Program-made: the position numbers and the translations under genes
In this document: positions 1 to 8,534 of the stretch, piece by piece
Layout of the letters: the number at the start of each line of letters is the position of its first letter
How positions within the stretch are numbered: position 1 is the stretch's first letter
DNA from: Runella zeae DSM 19591
GTDB taxonomy: Bacteria; Bacteroidota; Bacteroidia; Cytophagales; Spirosomataceae
DNA length: 64,000 nucleotides
Assembly: GCF_000423565.1 (NCBI RefSeq)
Contig: NZ_AUIF01000032.1
Location: 1 to 64,000 of the forward strand
Direction of reading: 5' to 3'
The notes under the pieces: model-generated
Database searches by the model: none
Told to the model about the DNA's origin: nothing
The model's input: only the letters and a program-made list of their open reading frames with translations

Positions 1-1
1 G

Positions 2-316
2 AAAATAAGAGAAAAACTAAATTCAGAAGAAGGAATCAAACATCGAAAACAACGACCCCAAGATGTAGAAGCCACCTTCGGGCAGATAAAATCCAACCAC
101 AACTTCAAAAGGCTACGTCTAAAAGGCTTAGCTAAGGTAGAAATTGAAGTTGGGCTGGCTTGTATTGCCCACAATCTGAGGAAAAAAGCCTATAAAGATG
201 CCCCAAAGAACGAAAAAGTGAAAAATAAACCGCAGAAACAGTCGAAATTGCAAAAAACAACCATTTTATCTTTACCACAACAAAAATTTAGACAAAATCA
301 GCCGCTTGCTGCTTAA
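2..316 (+). CDS. IS1182-type transposase, C-terminal part (cut by window edge)
   Basis: An open frame runs in from the left edge for 105 codons to a TAA at 314. It carries the C-terminal signature of IS1182-type DDE transposases: a DVEATFGQIK stretch (the last acidic catalytic region), then a FKRLRLKGL segment and an IAHNLRKKA tail, followed by a lysine- and glutamine-rich end. The catalytic Asp residues of the N-terminal two thirds lie outside the window, so it cannot be said whether the element is intact. The family call rests on the recognised C-terminal motif. The next gene faces it from the other strand. Confidence 0.8.
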   Translation, partial: KIREKLNSEEGIKHRKQRPQDVEATFGQIKSNHNFKRLRLKGLAKVEIEVGLACIAHNLRKKAYKDAPKNEKVKNKPQKQSKLQKTTILSLPQQKFRQNQPLAA

Positions 317-320
317 AATC

Positions 321-360
321 AAAGAGACCGTCCCAAAATTGCTTTTGAGACGGCCTCTTT
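321..360 (+). terminator. Hairpin with T-run at the transposase 3' end; possible IS right end
   Basis: A 12-bp stem with one mismatch (arms 321-332 and 349-360) is followed by more T residues, giving a terminator shape five bases after the transposase stop. Terminal repeats of Bacteroidota IS elements often look like the GAGACCGTC/GAGGCCGTCTC half-sites seen here, so the hairpin may also be or overlap the right inverted repeat. The left end of the element is not in the window to compare. Confidence 0.55.
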
Positions 361-387
361 TTTTACAATATTTTATATTTTATGGAC

Positions 388-1503
388 TTAAACCGTTATT
401 CTTCGTTTGCGTCCAAGCACTTCCCACCTACCCGTTGACTCCTGATTTTCAATCACGTACGCTTCATCATAGAGATTCACCGTAGGACACACATGGTAGG
501 GTACGCCATACAGCACGTGTCCTACTTGGATGCTATCCCAATCCTGCACTTTTATCACTCCATGTTCCTCACTTTGTCCGATAAGTTCGTAGTTTTCCAA
601 ATTCAGAAACCTGATTCGGCGGTCTATGGGATTTTCAGCCGCTACTGATTTATGTCCCATATCGACCGTAATAAGCCCCTTCTGAGGTTTGGAGATAACT
701 CGCGTCAGTACCAGAGCTGCATATTCGAAAGGCTGTTCGGAGAGTTTGTCGCCGTATCCCCAATCCCACAACACGCAGGTACCCGGACTACAATACGTCT
801 CTCCATGCAACGCATGTACCGTAAACGAGGGAGTTCCTCCAGCCACTACCAAAGGCTTGGGGAGATTTGAGTTGGATATTGCCTCCAAAAAATGTTCTAC
901 ATCCACAAACCCACCTTCAACTTCTGCCTTTCTAGCTTCAAAATCAGTGGCTCGGATATGCCCATCATAGATGTGTAGTCCGTGACATTGGAGATGAGGC
1001 AGCGAATGCAACTTTTTATACAAATCCAAAATAGAAGCATCAAGCGGATGTCCTGAGCGATCCATGCCGTTGTTGACGTCCAAAAACACATCACTTGTCA
1101 ACTGAGCCGCCTCAAAAACAGCACTGTGAGCCTCTGCTATATCTTGAGAATCAATAAGAGAAGCAAAGAATACATCAGGGTACAATCTACGCAATGCCAC
1201 CAAACGGTCGATTTTGGGACCTACCAACTGATGTGCGATTACTACATGTTTGGCCCCCGCAATAGCTGCCATTTCGGCCTCGCCGATAGTCGCACATTTG
1301 AATTTGGTGATTCCTTTAGCCAACATCAATTTCACAACTTCGGGCATTTTGTTGGTTTTAATATGGGTATAAAGACGGTCAGCGTCGCCTGCTATTGCGA
1401 TCATCTTGTCGATATTGTCAATTACCCTTTCTTTATAAATAAGTAAAGAGGGCGAATCAAGCTGCGATTCGTTGCGAAGGTGATACCACTGATTTTGACT
1501 CAT
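388..1503 (-). CDS. D-threonine aldolase-like PLP enzyme (alanine racemase fold)
   Basis: 371-residue fold-type III PLP protein of the D-threonine aldolase / D-serine dehydratase-like family, which splits D-3-hydroxy amino acids to glycine plus an aldehyde. The N-terminal alanine-racemase barrel has the HIKTNK motif with the PLP lysine at residue 49. The C-terminal domain has the HVCP motif (His337, Cys339) where the family binds its divalent metal. The open frame extends nine codons upstream to a TTG at 1530; the ATG at 1503 was chosen because the conserved part begins soon after it. No signal peptide, so cytoplasmic. It stands alone, next to the IS end on one side and divergent from nrdB on the other. 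Substrate not provable from sequence. Confidence 0.8.
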   Translation of the reverse strand: MSQNQWYHLRNESQLDSPSLLIYKERVIDNIDKMIAIAGDADRLYTHIKTNKMPEVVKLMLAKGITKFKCATIGEAEMAAIAGAKHVVIAHQLVGPKIDRLVALRRLYPDVFFASLIDSQDIAEAHSAVFEAAQLTSDVFLDVNNGMDRSGHPLDASILDLYKKLHSLPHLQCHGLHIYDGHIRATDFEARKAEVEGGFVDVEHFLEAISNSNLPKPLVVAGGTPSFTVHALHGETYCSPGTCVLWDWGYGDKLSEQPFEYAALVLTRVISKPQKGLITVDMGHKSVAAENPIDRRIRFLNLENYELIGQSEEHGVIKVQDWDSIQVGHVLYGVPYHVCPTVNLYDEAYVIENQESTGRWEVLGRKRRITV

Positions 1504-1850
1504 ATTTTTATAGAAGTTGTACTTAATCAAAAATTACGTCTTTAAGTTATTTTTCAAGCTGATGACGAACTAGAAACTATGTTATCGTTTCATTCTATTC
1601 TGTTTCCAATTTTTCGTAAGGATATACGCACAGTTATAAATAAACCAAGAACTTTTCAAAAACATCTACTGTATATCAGCACCTTACGCACACACTTTGC
1701 TTGTTTTTTCTTATAATTTTGGGATATAAACTGATTTTATACCCAAACACTCCCTCAAAGTTAATAAATTTGTTACGTCAATCGGGCACTTATTCTCCAG
1801 TCACATACGTATCAAAGAAGTCCCCATAAATCTTTAAAAACCATTTGTCT
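1504..1850. other. Divergent intergenic region, no gene seen
   Basis: 347 bases between the divergent aldolase-like gene and nrdB. AT-rich. A TAAATTTG sequence close to the nrdB side resembles the Bacteroidota -7 element, but no TTTG at the right distance was found, and no NrdR-type repeats were recognised. No RNA gene or credible ORF was seen. Confidence 0.5.
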
Positions 1851-2846
1851 ATGTCACTTAATTCAGCCGTATTAGAGGAACCTTTGTTGGTTGAAGATCC
1901 CCATCGTTTTGTACTATTTCCAATCAAACATCATGATATTTGGCAGTTTTATAAGAATCATGAGGCAGCTTTTTGGACCGCAGAAGAAATTGATTTAGCA
2001 CCCGACCTTCAAGATTGGGAAAAACTCAATGACGGTGAAAGGCACTTTATTTCGCACGTGCTAGCATTTTTTGCTGCATCTGACGGTATCGTCAACGAAA
2101 ACCTTGCTGTCAATTTCTTGAAAGAAGTTCAGTATGCCGAAGCCAAATGCTTCTACGGTTTTCAGATTGCGATGGAAAACATCCACTCCGAGACCTACTC
2201 TTTGCTTATTGATACTTACATCAAAGACCCTATCGAAAAAGATAAAATGCTCCGCGCTATCGATACTATTCCATGCGTGCAGAAAAAGGCCCAATGGGCT
2301 TTGCGTTGGATTGCCAACGGCTCGTTTGCGGAGCGTCTCATTGCTTTTGCCGCCGTAGAAGGTATCTTTTTCTCAGGCTCATTTTGTTCGATATTCTGGC
2401 TCAAAAAACGTGGCCTCATGAAGGGGCTATCATTTTCTAATGAGCTTATCTCACGCGACGAAGGTCTACACCGCGATTTTGCTTGTTTGCTTTATACCGA
2501 TCACATTGTCAACAAGTTGCCAGAAGAAAGCATCTATAACTTAATCAAAGATGCAGTGGCGATTGAGCAAGAATTTGTGACAGATGCTCTTCCCGTGTCT
2601 TTGATTGGGATGAATGCCACCCTTATGAATCAGTACATTGAGTTTGTGGCCGATCACTTATTGGTGTCGCTTGGTTTACAAAAAATCTACAATGCCACCA
2701 ATCCTTTTGATTTTATGGATATGATATCGCTCCAAGGAAAGACCAATTTCTTTGAGAAAAAAGTGGGTGAATACCAAAAAGCAGGTGTCAAAAACTCTAC
2801 TAAAGAGCGCGAAGCCCAACAACTTAGCTTTGATGTAGAATTTTAA
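1851..2846 (+). CDS. nrdB: Ribonucleoside-diphosphate reductase, small (R2) subunit
   Basis: 331-residue class I ribonucleotide reductase radical subunit, which holds the diiron-tyrosyl cofactor used by the large subunit to make deoxynucleotides. By eye the metal and radical residues align: Asp48, Glu109 and His112 in ENIHSETY, with Tyr116 as the radical tyrosine. The [13 protein letters not shown] segment is typical of the eukaryote-like R2 group common in Bacteroidota, and the acidic, Phe-ending tail (FDVEF) matches the R1-docking peptide. The open frame begins at a TTG (1845); the ATG two codons later is the better start. The large subunit is not in the window. A palindromic repeat cluster follows directly and probably ends transcription. 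The next gene, a deoxynucleoside kinase, also serves dNTP supply but is convergent. Confidence 0.95.
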   Translation: MSLNSAVLEEPLLVEDPHRFVLFPIKHHDIWQFYKNHEAAFWTAEEIDLAPDLQDWEKLNDGERHFISHVLAFFAASDGIVNENLAVNFLKEVQYAEAKCFYGFQIAMENIHSETYSLLIDTYIKDPIEKDKMLRAIDTIPCVQKKAQWALRWIANGSFAERLIAFAAVEGIFFSGSFCSIFWLKKRGLMKGLSFSNELISRDEGLHRDFACLLYTDHIVNKLPEESIYNLIKDAVAIEQEFVTDALPVSLIGMNATLMNQYIEFVADHLLVSLGLQKIYNATNPFDFMDMISLQGKTNFFEKKVGEYQKAGVKNSTKEREAQQLSFDVEF

Positions 2847-2851
2847 TAGAA

Positions 2852-3022
2852 AACCCTGCCAACGTTTTGAACGTTGGCAGGGTTAAAAAGAAAACGCAGG
2901 CAACGTCGCGATAAAAGAAACGCAGGCAACGTTTTGAACGTTGCCTGCGTTGAACGTTACACGTTTATAGAAAACCTTGGGCAACGTCGCAAGAAAAAAA
3001 ACAGGCAACGTTGCCTGCGTTA
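2852..3022. repeat. Cluster of GGCAACGTT palindromic elements
   Basis: Between the convergent nrdB and dNK genes lie two perfect 15-bp inverted repeats with a TTG loop, at 2852-2884 (outer stem CCCTGCC/GGCAGGG) and 2919-2951 (outer stem CGCAGGC/GCCTGCG). There are also half copies around 2893-2907 and 2979-2990 and a loop-less copy near 3001-3022. All share the inner AACGTT and a GGCAACG-like core. The two full copies differ by paired changes that keep the stem intact. Related copies occur elsewhere in the window, also at gene 3' ends. Confidence 0.85.
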
Positions 3023-3046
3023 AGCATAGGAATGAAAATTGCACGT

Positions 3047-3661
3047 TTATCGGTATCCCAAGGTCTTGTTCATTTCTTGTATTATAAATCCAAAATCTTC
3101 AGGATTGCTTTCAAAATCCAAGTTGTTGACATCGATTGTAAGCAAAGGCCCGTCGATATAATGTTGGGCAAAATTTTCGTATAGTCCATTCAGATTCAAC
3201 AAGTATTCGTCCGTGATACTCTGTTCAAAATCTCGTCCACGTTTCTGAATCTGACGACGAAGTTTGGGTAAGTCAGCTTTCAAATACACAATTACATCAG
3301 GCGCTTGGATGGTATTGGTGATGGTTTCGTAAAGCATCAAGTAGTTTTGATAATCACGAGCTTCCATCATGCCAGTATCAGCTAAGTTTTTGGCAAAAAT
3401 AAAGGCATCTTCATAGATGGTGCGGTCTTGCACTACCGTCTGATAGTGCATAGAGCGAATCTTCTGCGCTTGTGAAAAACGACTATTGAGAAAGAATACC
3501 TGTAAGTTGAACGACCATCTTGCCATGTCTTCATAAAAATCAGCTAAGTAAGGATTACCTTCTACTGCTTCATAAAGTACATCCCATTTGTAGTGTTCAG
3601 ATAATTTGCGGGCAAGTGTGGTCTTACCTGCGCCAATGTTTCCAGTAATTGCAATATGCAT
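3047..3661 (-). CDS. Deoxynucleoside kinase (deoxyadenosine/deoxyguanosine kinase family)
   Basis: 204-residue cytoplasmic kinase of the dNK/dGK/dAK family that phosphorylates salvaged deoxynucleosides with ATP. The P-loop GNIGAGKTT begins at residue 7, and the family DRTIYED motif (Asp-Arg of the substrate-binding region) lies near residue 79. A RGR motif near residue 141 fits the arginine-rich lid. Length is normal for the bacterial family. The start is an ATG with no better alternative. It faces nrdB across the palindrome cluster and diverges from trhO. Which nucleoside it prefers cannot be read from the sequence. Confidence 0.9.
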   Translation of the reverse strand: MHIAITGNIGAGKTTLARKLSEHYKWDVLYEAVEGNPYLADFYEDMARWSFNLQVFFLNSRFSQAQKIRSMHYQTVVQDRTIYEDAFIFAKNLADTGMMEARDYQNYLMLYETITNTIQAPDVIVYLKADLPKLRRQIQKRGRDFEQSITDEYLLNLNGLYENFAQHYIDGPLLTIDVNNLDFESNPEDFGFIIQEMNKTLGYR

Positions 3662-3936
3662 TGGGGTAAAAGATTAACCGTTAGAGTAGATTTGTTTTTA
3701 AGATTAGAGTACAATATTGAGACGTATAAATATACGAAAACGACACAAAAATAATCAGATTTTAAGCTTTTTGTTTGAGTTATGACTATCATCAACTTTT
3801 GACTGCTGATAAATTTGTATTTTTGCCGGAACCTTATCGTTCTGTTTTATTTTACTAACTAACAGAAAAGCAGAGACAAAGCCTATCCCAACTTGTAGCA
3901 ATGTCGCTGCTTCCAAATGAATAAAAGTTTTTTGTG

Positions 3937-4911
3937 ATGAAACCATATAGTGTTCTCTTGTATTATCAATACGTGCCCATCGAAGACCCAGAAAGCTATC
4001 GAGAAGCTCAGCACGAATTTTGTGTAAAAAACAATCTCCTTGGCCGCATCATCATCGCTCCCGAAGGGCTTAATGGTACGGTTTCGGGCTTAAATGAAGA
4101 TTGCCAAGCTTATATGCAATGGGTCAAGGAAGACCCTCGTTTTGCCAGCATCGACTTTAAGGTAGAGCACCACGAAGCACACGCCTTCCAAAAGCTTCAT
4201 GTACGGCTGAAAGAGGAAATCGTCAATTCGGATTTGCCGGTAGACCCGCTCAAACAAACCGGTATTCATCTCGAACCTGCGGAGTTTAAGCAGCTTCTCA
4301 AAGAAGACCCCAATCTGGTGGTAATTGATATGCGCTCCAATTATGAGCACAGCGTCGGGAAGTTTAAAGGGGCGATTACCTTTGATATGGAAAATCTCCG
4401 CGAACTCCCCGAACATATCCAAGAAATCGAACACCTAAAAGGACAAGGTAAGAAGATAGTGACCTATTGTACAGGTGGTATCAAGTGCGAAAAAGCCAGC
4501 GCTTATCTGCTCGACCAAGGTTTTGACAATGTATATCAGCTCCACGGTGGCATCATCAAATATGGTTTAGAAGCCGGTGGAGAGGATTTTGAGGGAAAAT
4601 GCTACGTGTTTGACAATCGCCTCACGGTAGATGTCAATCAGGTAAACCCTCAGGTGATTTCAAAATGCTACGTCTGCGGCACTCCTTCCGACCGCATGGT
4701 CAACTGTGCCAACAATGAATGCAATATCCATGTACCGATGTGCGAAGATTGTGGCTGGAAAATGGAAGGTGCCTGCTCCGAGGAATGTAAATGCAGCCCT
4801 CACAAACGCCCCTACAATGGTACAGGCTATTACCCCAAAAAGAGCGACCATTATACGCCGCTGCAAGGTTTAAAAAGCTTCAAAAAGTCGATGAAAAAGA
4901 CAGAAGCCTAA
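3937..4911 (+). CDS. trhO: tRNA uridine(34) hydroxylase, rhodanese-type (TrhO/YceA)
   Basis: 324-residue member of the YceA/TrhO family, which adds the oxygen at the 5-position of the wobble uridine 34 of several tRNAs. An N-terminal acylphosphatase-like domain is followed by a rhodanese domain at about residues 110-220 with the YCTGGIKCEKA loop (catalytic Cys178, second Cys184). The C-terminal tail has many cysteines in CxxC spacing, as usual for the family. The frame opens at a GTG three bases earlier; the ATG at 3937 gives the typical N-terminus. It stands alone, diverging from the deoxynucleoside kinase, and is followed by a palindromic element. Confidence 0.93.
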   Translation: MKPYSVLLYYQYVPIEDPESYREAQHEFCVKNNLLGRIIIAPEGLNGTVSGLNEDCQAYMQWVKEDPRFASIDFKVEHHEAHAFQKLHVRLKEEIVNSDLPVDPLKQTGIHLEPAEFKQLLKEDPNLVVIDMRSNYEHSVGKFKGAITFDMENLRELPEHIQEIEHLKGQGKKIVTYCTGGIKCEKASAYLLDQGFDNVYQLHGGIIKYGLEAGGEDFEGKCYVFDNRLTVDVNQVNPQVISKCYVCGTPSDRMVNCANNECNIHVPMCEDCGWKMEGACSEECKCSPHKRPYNGTGYYPKKSDHYTPLQGLKSFKKSMKKTEA

Positions 4912-4915
4912 AAAC

Positions 4916-4948
4916 AACCCTGCCAACGTCTGGAACGTTGGCAGGGTT
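4916..4948. repeat. GGCAACGTT-family palindrome at convergent gene ends
   Basis: Inverted repeat with outer stem AACCCTGCCAACGT and matching right arm AACGTTGGCAGGGTT, differing by one base at the loop from the copy at 2852-2884. It sits between the stops of trhO and the convergent gene at 4955, so it could terminate both transcripts. Confidence 0.8.
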
Positions 4949-4954
4949 TAGTTT

Positions 4955-5452
4955 TCATCCCTGAATCAACTCAAACAGAGCCTTAGCAAAGTCTACTCGT
5001 AGGTTTTTATCTGCCAAATCTATGTACAAATCCGAATACACTACATATTGATTTTTGTCTATATCGGTTTTCAAGACAAAATTTAGATTGTGCACTTCAG
5101 CCGATTCAACAGTTCTTCTTCCGGCCTTAATCGCCTCTGTGTAATCTGTTGTAGTTACAAAAAGATAACCACCGTTATCAAGTTGCTGAATATGCTTGAT
5201 AATAAAATCACCCAGCCCATTCTTTGTCATAGCGAGATACGGCTGTAGGGCCGTTGCTACATCTGGATTTTTAATATCTGTTCGTTGCACACTTATATCC
5301 AAGGAGTCTGCAAAAGCTTCTCCCACAGCGGGGTCTTTTTTGAGTTGTTTTACTAAGCTGCCCGTCCCAGCTTTTGTTCTCATATTCTGAAAAAGTCGAT
5401 AGCCTAAATAAACCGCAGCGGCGGAGGCCAGAAGCATTGTTTTTGTAGTCAT
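4955..5452 (-). CDS. Small membrane-anchored protein of unknown function
   Basis: 165 residues, not recognised. The N-terminus has one hydrophobic stretch (about residues 6-20, with small residues and AAAVYLGYRLF) that could be a membrane anchor or uncleaved signal. The rest is soluble and mixed alpha/beta, with a lysine-rich region after the anchor and several alternating hydrophobic segments. Codon usage and composition match the neighbours and the start is a clear ATG. It lies upstream of nothing obvious and is framed by palindromic repeats on both sides, so it is probably transcribed alone. Confidence 0.6.
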   Translation of the reverse strand: MTTKTMLLASAAAVYLGYRLFQNMRTKAGTGSLVKQLKKDPAVGEAFADSLDISVQRTDIKNPDVATALQPYLAMTKNGLGDFIIKHIQQLDNGGYLFVTTTDYTEAIKAGRRTVESAEVHNLNFVLKTDIDKNQYVVYSDLYIDLADKNLRVDFAKALFELIQG

Positions 5453-5502
5453 TGTAGTTGGTAGAGTTTTAAGTTAAGTATTTGCTATTGTAGGTTGTGT
5501 AT

Positions 5503-5534
5503 CCCTACCAACGTTTGGAACGTTGGCAGGGGTT
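5503..5534. repeat. Imperfect GGCAACGTT-family palindrome
   Basis: Left arm CCCTACCAACGTT and right arm AACGTTGGCAGGGG flank a short TGG loop; one A:C mismatch breaks the outer stem. It lies just downstream of the sulfatase stop on the minus strand, a position fitting a terminator. Confidence 0.7.
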
Positions 5535-5538
5535 AGTA

Positions 5539-7053
5539 TCAAAGCCCTTCTTTTCTCAAAATGGCTTCCGCTTCGGTATCATCGTACTGACGAATCAGTT
5601 TTTTCAAGTCTCCCAACAACTGCTGCCTAATCTTCTGATAGGCAGGATTGGCATACTGATTTTTTAGCTCTTCAGGGTCTGTTTTAAGATCATACAGCTC
5701 CCAATATTCACCATCATTATAAAACCGAATCAACTTATAGCGATCAGTACGAATCCCAAAATGCGTTTGTACACTGTGCTCGGCGGGATATTCGTAATAG
5801 TGATAATAGGTTGATTTTCGAGGTGTTTTACTAAAAAAGGATTGCCCTTGCATGTCTTTGGGCACTGCTACGCCTGCTTCTTCCAAAATCGTAGGCGCAA
5901 AATCGGTATTGTTGTGAATTGCTCGGTCGATGGTACCAGGCTTGATGCGTTTAGGATTACGAATCAGCATCGGCATATGATGCGACTCTTCGTACATAAA
6001 ACGCTTGTCGAACCAGCCATGTTCACCCAAATAAAAACCTTGGTCAGAAGAATAAACCACGATGGTATTGTCGGCCAAACCTGCCTTGTCTAAATAATCC
6101 AAAACCCGCCCTACATTGCGATCGAGAGAGAGAATGGTCCCTAAGTAATCTTGCATATAACGCTGGTATTTCCATTCATCAAGCGCACGTCCCGTAGGAT
6201 TTTTCTTTTTAAAATCAGCCGTTACTTGGTCATAATACGCCAACCATGCCTTACGCTGTGCAGGATTCATTCGTTTTACAAAAGCATCATCGGCGGCATC
6301 TACTTTCAAATCCTCTTTCAAACGCATGGTTTTGGTAACGGTCATATCTTGGCGCCCCGCCGCAATGCGTCCTTCGTAGTTGTCATAAAAAGTCTTGGGC
6401 AAAGGGAACTTCACGTGGTCGAAAGCCCGCAAATCGCTCGTATCAGGCTGCCAATTTCGGTGTGGACATTTGTGACCAATCACCAAACAAAAAGGCTTAG
6501 AAGCATCGCGGTCAGTAGTGAGCCATTGAAGCGCTTTGTTGGTAATCACATCCGTAGCATATCCTTCTTGGCGTACGGTTTTGCCACTCATTTCGATAAA
6601 ATCAGGGTTATAATACGCCCCTTGCCCCGGCAATACCGACCAATAATCAAAATACTGAGGCGTAACTTGCAAGTGCCATTTACCAATCCAACTGGTCTGA
6701 TAGCCCGCCGTTTGTAAGTATTTGGGGTACATTGCCTGCCCGGCGTCAAACTGCGTTAGGTTGTCTTTGTGACCGTTTTTATGACTAAACTTACCCGTGA
6801 GCAAAGTAGCACGGCTAGGGGCACAGAGCGAATTGGTACAAAACATATTCTCGTACAACGCCCCTTCTCTGGCCAACCGGTCGATATTGGGCGTTTTGAT
6901 GTACGGGCTCCCATAGGCACTGATTGCCTGCAAAGCGTGGTCGTCCGAAAACAGAATCAGAATGTTAGGACGTTTGTCTTGGGGTTTGAAAGAAAGCAAT
7001 CCAAGCCCAATCGTCAAAAAAAGCGCACAAAGAGGAAGTAATGTTTTTTGCAT
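5539..7053 (-). CDS. Secreted sulfatase (formylglycine-dependent)
   Basis: 504-residue family S1 arylsulfatase-type enzyme that removes sulfate esters, probably from glycans. The signature SLCAPSRATLLTG has Cys77, the residue converted to formylglycine; metal-binding Asp37-Asp38 sit in LFSDDH, and a later SDQG motif fits the second metal ligand pair. An N-terminal hydrophobic stretch after MQK reads as a signal peptide, so the enzyme is periplasmic or exported. The open frame extends 52 codons upstream to 7209, but that part overlaps the sialidase gene; the ATG at 7053, ten bases after the sialidase stop, gives a proper signal sequence. It forms an operon with the upstream sialidase, suggesting action on sulfated, sialylated glycans. 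Exact sulfate position unknown. Confidence 0.9.
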   Translation of the reverse strand: MQKTLLPLCALFLTIGLGLLSFKPQDKRPNILILFSDDHALQAISAYGSPYIKTPNIDRLAREGALYENMFCTNSLCAPSRATLLTGKFSHKNGHKDNLTQFDAGQAMYPKYLQTAGYQTSWIGKWHLQVTPQYFDYWSVLPGQGAYYNPDFIEMSGKTVRQEGYATDVITNKALQWLTTDRDASKPFCLVIGHKCPHRNWQPDTSDLRAFDHVKFPLPKTFYDNYEGRIAAGRQDMTVTKTMRLKEDLKVDAADDAFVKRMNPAQRKAWLAYYDQVTADFKKKNPTGRALDEWKYQRYMQDYLGTILSLDRNVGRVLDYLDKAGLADNTIVVYSSDQGFYLGEHGWFDKRFMYEESHHMPMLIRNPKRIKPGTIDRAIHNNTDFAPTILEEAGVAVPKDMQGQSFFSKTPRKSTYYHYYEYPAEHSVQTHFGIRTDRYKLIRFYNDGEYWELYDLKTDPEELKNQYANPAYQKIRQQLLGDLKKLIRQYDDTEAEAILRKEGL

Positions 7054-7063
7054 CTTTAAAAAA

Positions 7064-8245
7064 TTATTTGACAAGCCACTCATAACTAAATAAAGCATAA
7101 ACGACTTGGGTATAATCATTTTTTTCGTACAAAACACCAATTTTATTGTCTTGCTGAACCACCAAGTCCGAATAAGCCGCAGGGTCTTCATAAGTCGAGG
7201 GGTTGCCATAAATCTCTTTTCCCGCTGACCAGCTCCGCCCGTTGTCGTGACTTACCCTTACCGTTAGGTTTGCTCGTTTGCTTTGGTGATTTAGATTAGA
7301 AAAAAGTAAAACGCTTTTACCTTTGGCGGGCCGATACTCAATCATACTCCCTTGACATATAGGGTCGGGCAGGTCTTTCATTATTTTCACTTCTTCCCAA
7401 GTCGCACCCCCGTTTTTAGAAAATGCCTGAATTCGATACTTGGCATCCCCCGACTGATTGCGGCAGTTGATGACCACATCGCCATTGGCGGCTTGGGCGG
7501 CGGTAGCTTCGTTGCTACTAGGATAAGCCACATCCGATGCAATGCGGAAGGTTTTGCCGTGGTCGTCGCTATAAAAACCATGCGAAATATAGTCGCGGGA
7601 GTCTTTTTGCGGTGGCCCTACGGAGTGATTGGCCGCAATAAAAATCCGTCCTTTGTATTTGCCTTTGGTAAGCTGAAGCCCATGTCCTGGCGTGTTGGCA
7701 TAAGTTCGCCAATCTTCTTTGAACTTATATTTAGGATTGACCTCGGGCTTAGTGGGCTTCGATACCTGCCCAGTAATATTGACTCCTGCCGACCAAGTTT
7801 GCCCACCATCGGTGCTGGTTTTGTACCATACCTCACGAAGGGCTTTGCCTTCTCTTACTTCTTGCTCGTGTACGGTACCCGTATTGTAAAATAAAAACAG
7901 GCGACCTTGCGGAAATTTTTTGTCGGCAAGATCAAAAACGGGCGCAGGATTTCCAGCTTGGTCGTTGCCATTGTCGGCTACTACTTTCGGTGCACTCCAA
8001 GAAGCGCCGTTGTCGGTACTACGTTTCATCACGATTTCGACATCGCCAAAATCCCCGCAGTTGTTGCGACGAGCTTCCACGAAAGCCAGCAAATCGCCAT
8101 TAGGGGCTTTGACAATGGCAGGAATACGATAGCATTTATAGCCACTCTGACCATTTTGAAATACTACGTTTTCTTTCACTGGCAACTCCCTCACCCAGCC
8201 CAAGCTTATCAGCCCCCCCAATATCAACCCTATCACTCCTTTCAT
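7064..8245 (-). CDS. Exo-alpha-sialidase (GH33-like, BNR/Asp-box)
   Basis: 393-residue secreted sialidase that cleaves terminal sialic acids. A hydrophobic N-terminus (about residues 1-16) acts as signal. The YRIP motif with Arg40, first of the arginine triad, is followed by EARR at 57-60 and Asp residues near 65-68. Four Asp-box repeats are visible: STDNGASW (76-83), STDGGQTW, SDDHGKTF and SHDNGRSW, the hallmark of six-bladed sialidase propellers. It is the first gene of a two-gene unit with the sulfatase. A second sialidase-like gene starts at 63643. No sialic acid transport or lyase genes are in the window. Confidence 0.9.
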   Translation of the reverse strand: MKGVIGLILGGLISLGWVRELPVKENVVFQNGQSGYKCYRIPAIVKAPNGDLLAFVEARRNNCGDFGDVEIVMKRSTDNGASWSAPKVVADNGNDQAGNPAPVFDLADKKFPQGRLFLFYNTGTVHEQEVREGKALREVWYKTSTDGGQTWSAGVNITGQVSKPTKPEVNPKYKFKEDWRTYANTPGHGLQLTKGKYKGRIFIAANHSVGPPQKDSRDYISHGFYSDDHGKTFRIASDVAYPSSNEATAAQAANGDVVINCRNQSGDAKYRIQAFSKNGGATWEEVKIMKDLPDPICQGSMIEYRPAKGKSVLLFSNLNHQSKRANLTVRVSHDNGRSWSAGKEIYGNPSTYEDPAAYSDLVVQQDNKIGVLYEKNDYTQVVYALFSYEWLVK

Positions 8246-8534
8246 CGGTCTATTTATTTTATCTACTTTTCTACGTTCGAGGACTCAAAAAATTTAGTTT
8301 GGTATTTTAGCTGCCAAGATATGAATCTTATTGGTTCACAACAAAATACGCTTTCTTTACTTTTTTGGCGATTATGATAAGATTTAATGTTAGAGCATTT
8401 GTTTTTTCAGAAAAAATATGATGAATCAAAATTAAATTTTGCTAATCCTCTTTTCACATCTCTTCTCTACCGACGCAACCTGCATGTTTGTTTGTCCGTA
8501 TGGGCATTAAACAATCAAATCTTCTGTTACTTTC

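Noticed and set aside
2852-3022. CRISPR array suspicion for the repeated palindromes
   Set aside because: Spacing is irregular, copies vary in sequence, no spacers of uniform length and no cas genes; they are hairpin repeats.
3755-3946. 63-codon minus-strand frame over the trhO start
   Set aside because: Has a short hydrophobic part but overlaps the trhO start and the divergent promoter region; no similarity or initiation support.
6151-6717. 188-codon plus-strand frame opposite the sulfatase
   Set aside because: Antisense to a well-supported sulfatase gene; no family, no plausible signal or domain.
7054-7209. Longer N-terminus of the sulfatase
   Set aside because: It overlaps the sialidase coding sequence and lacks a signal peptide at its front; the ATG at 7053 is better.
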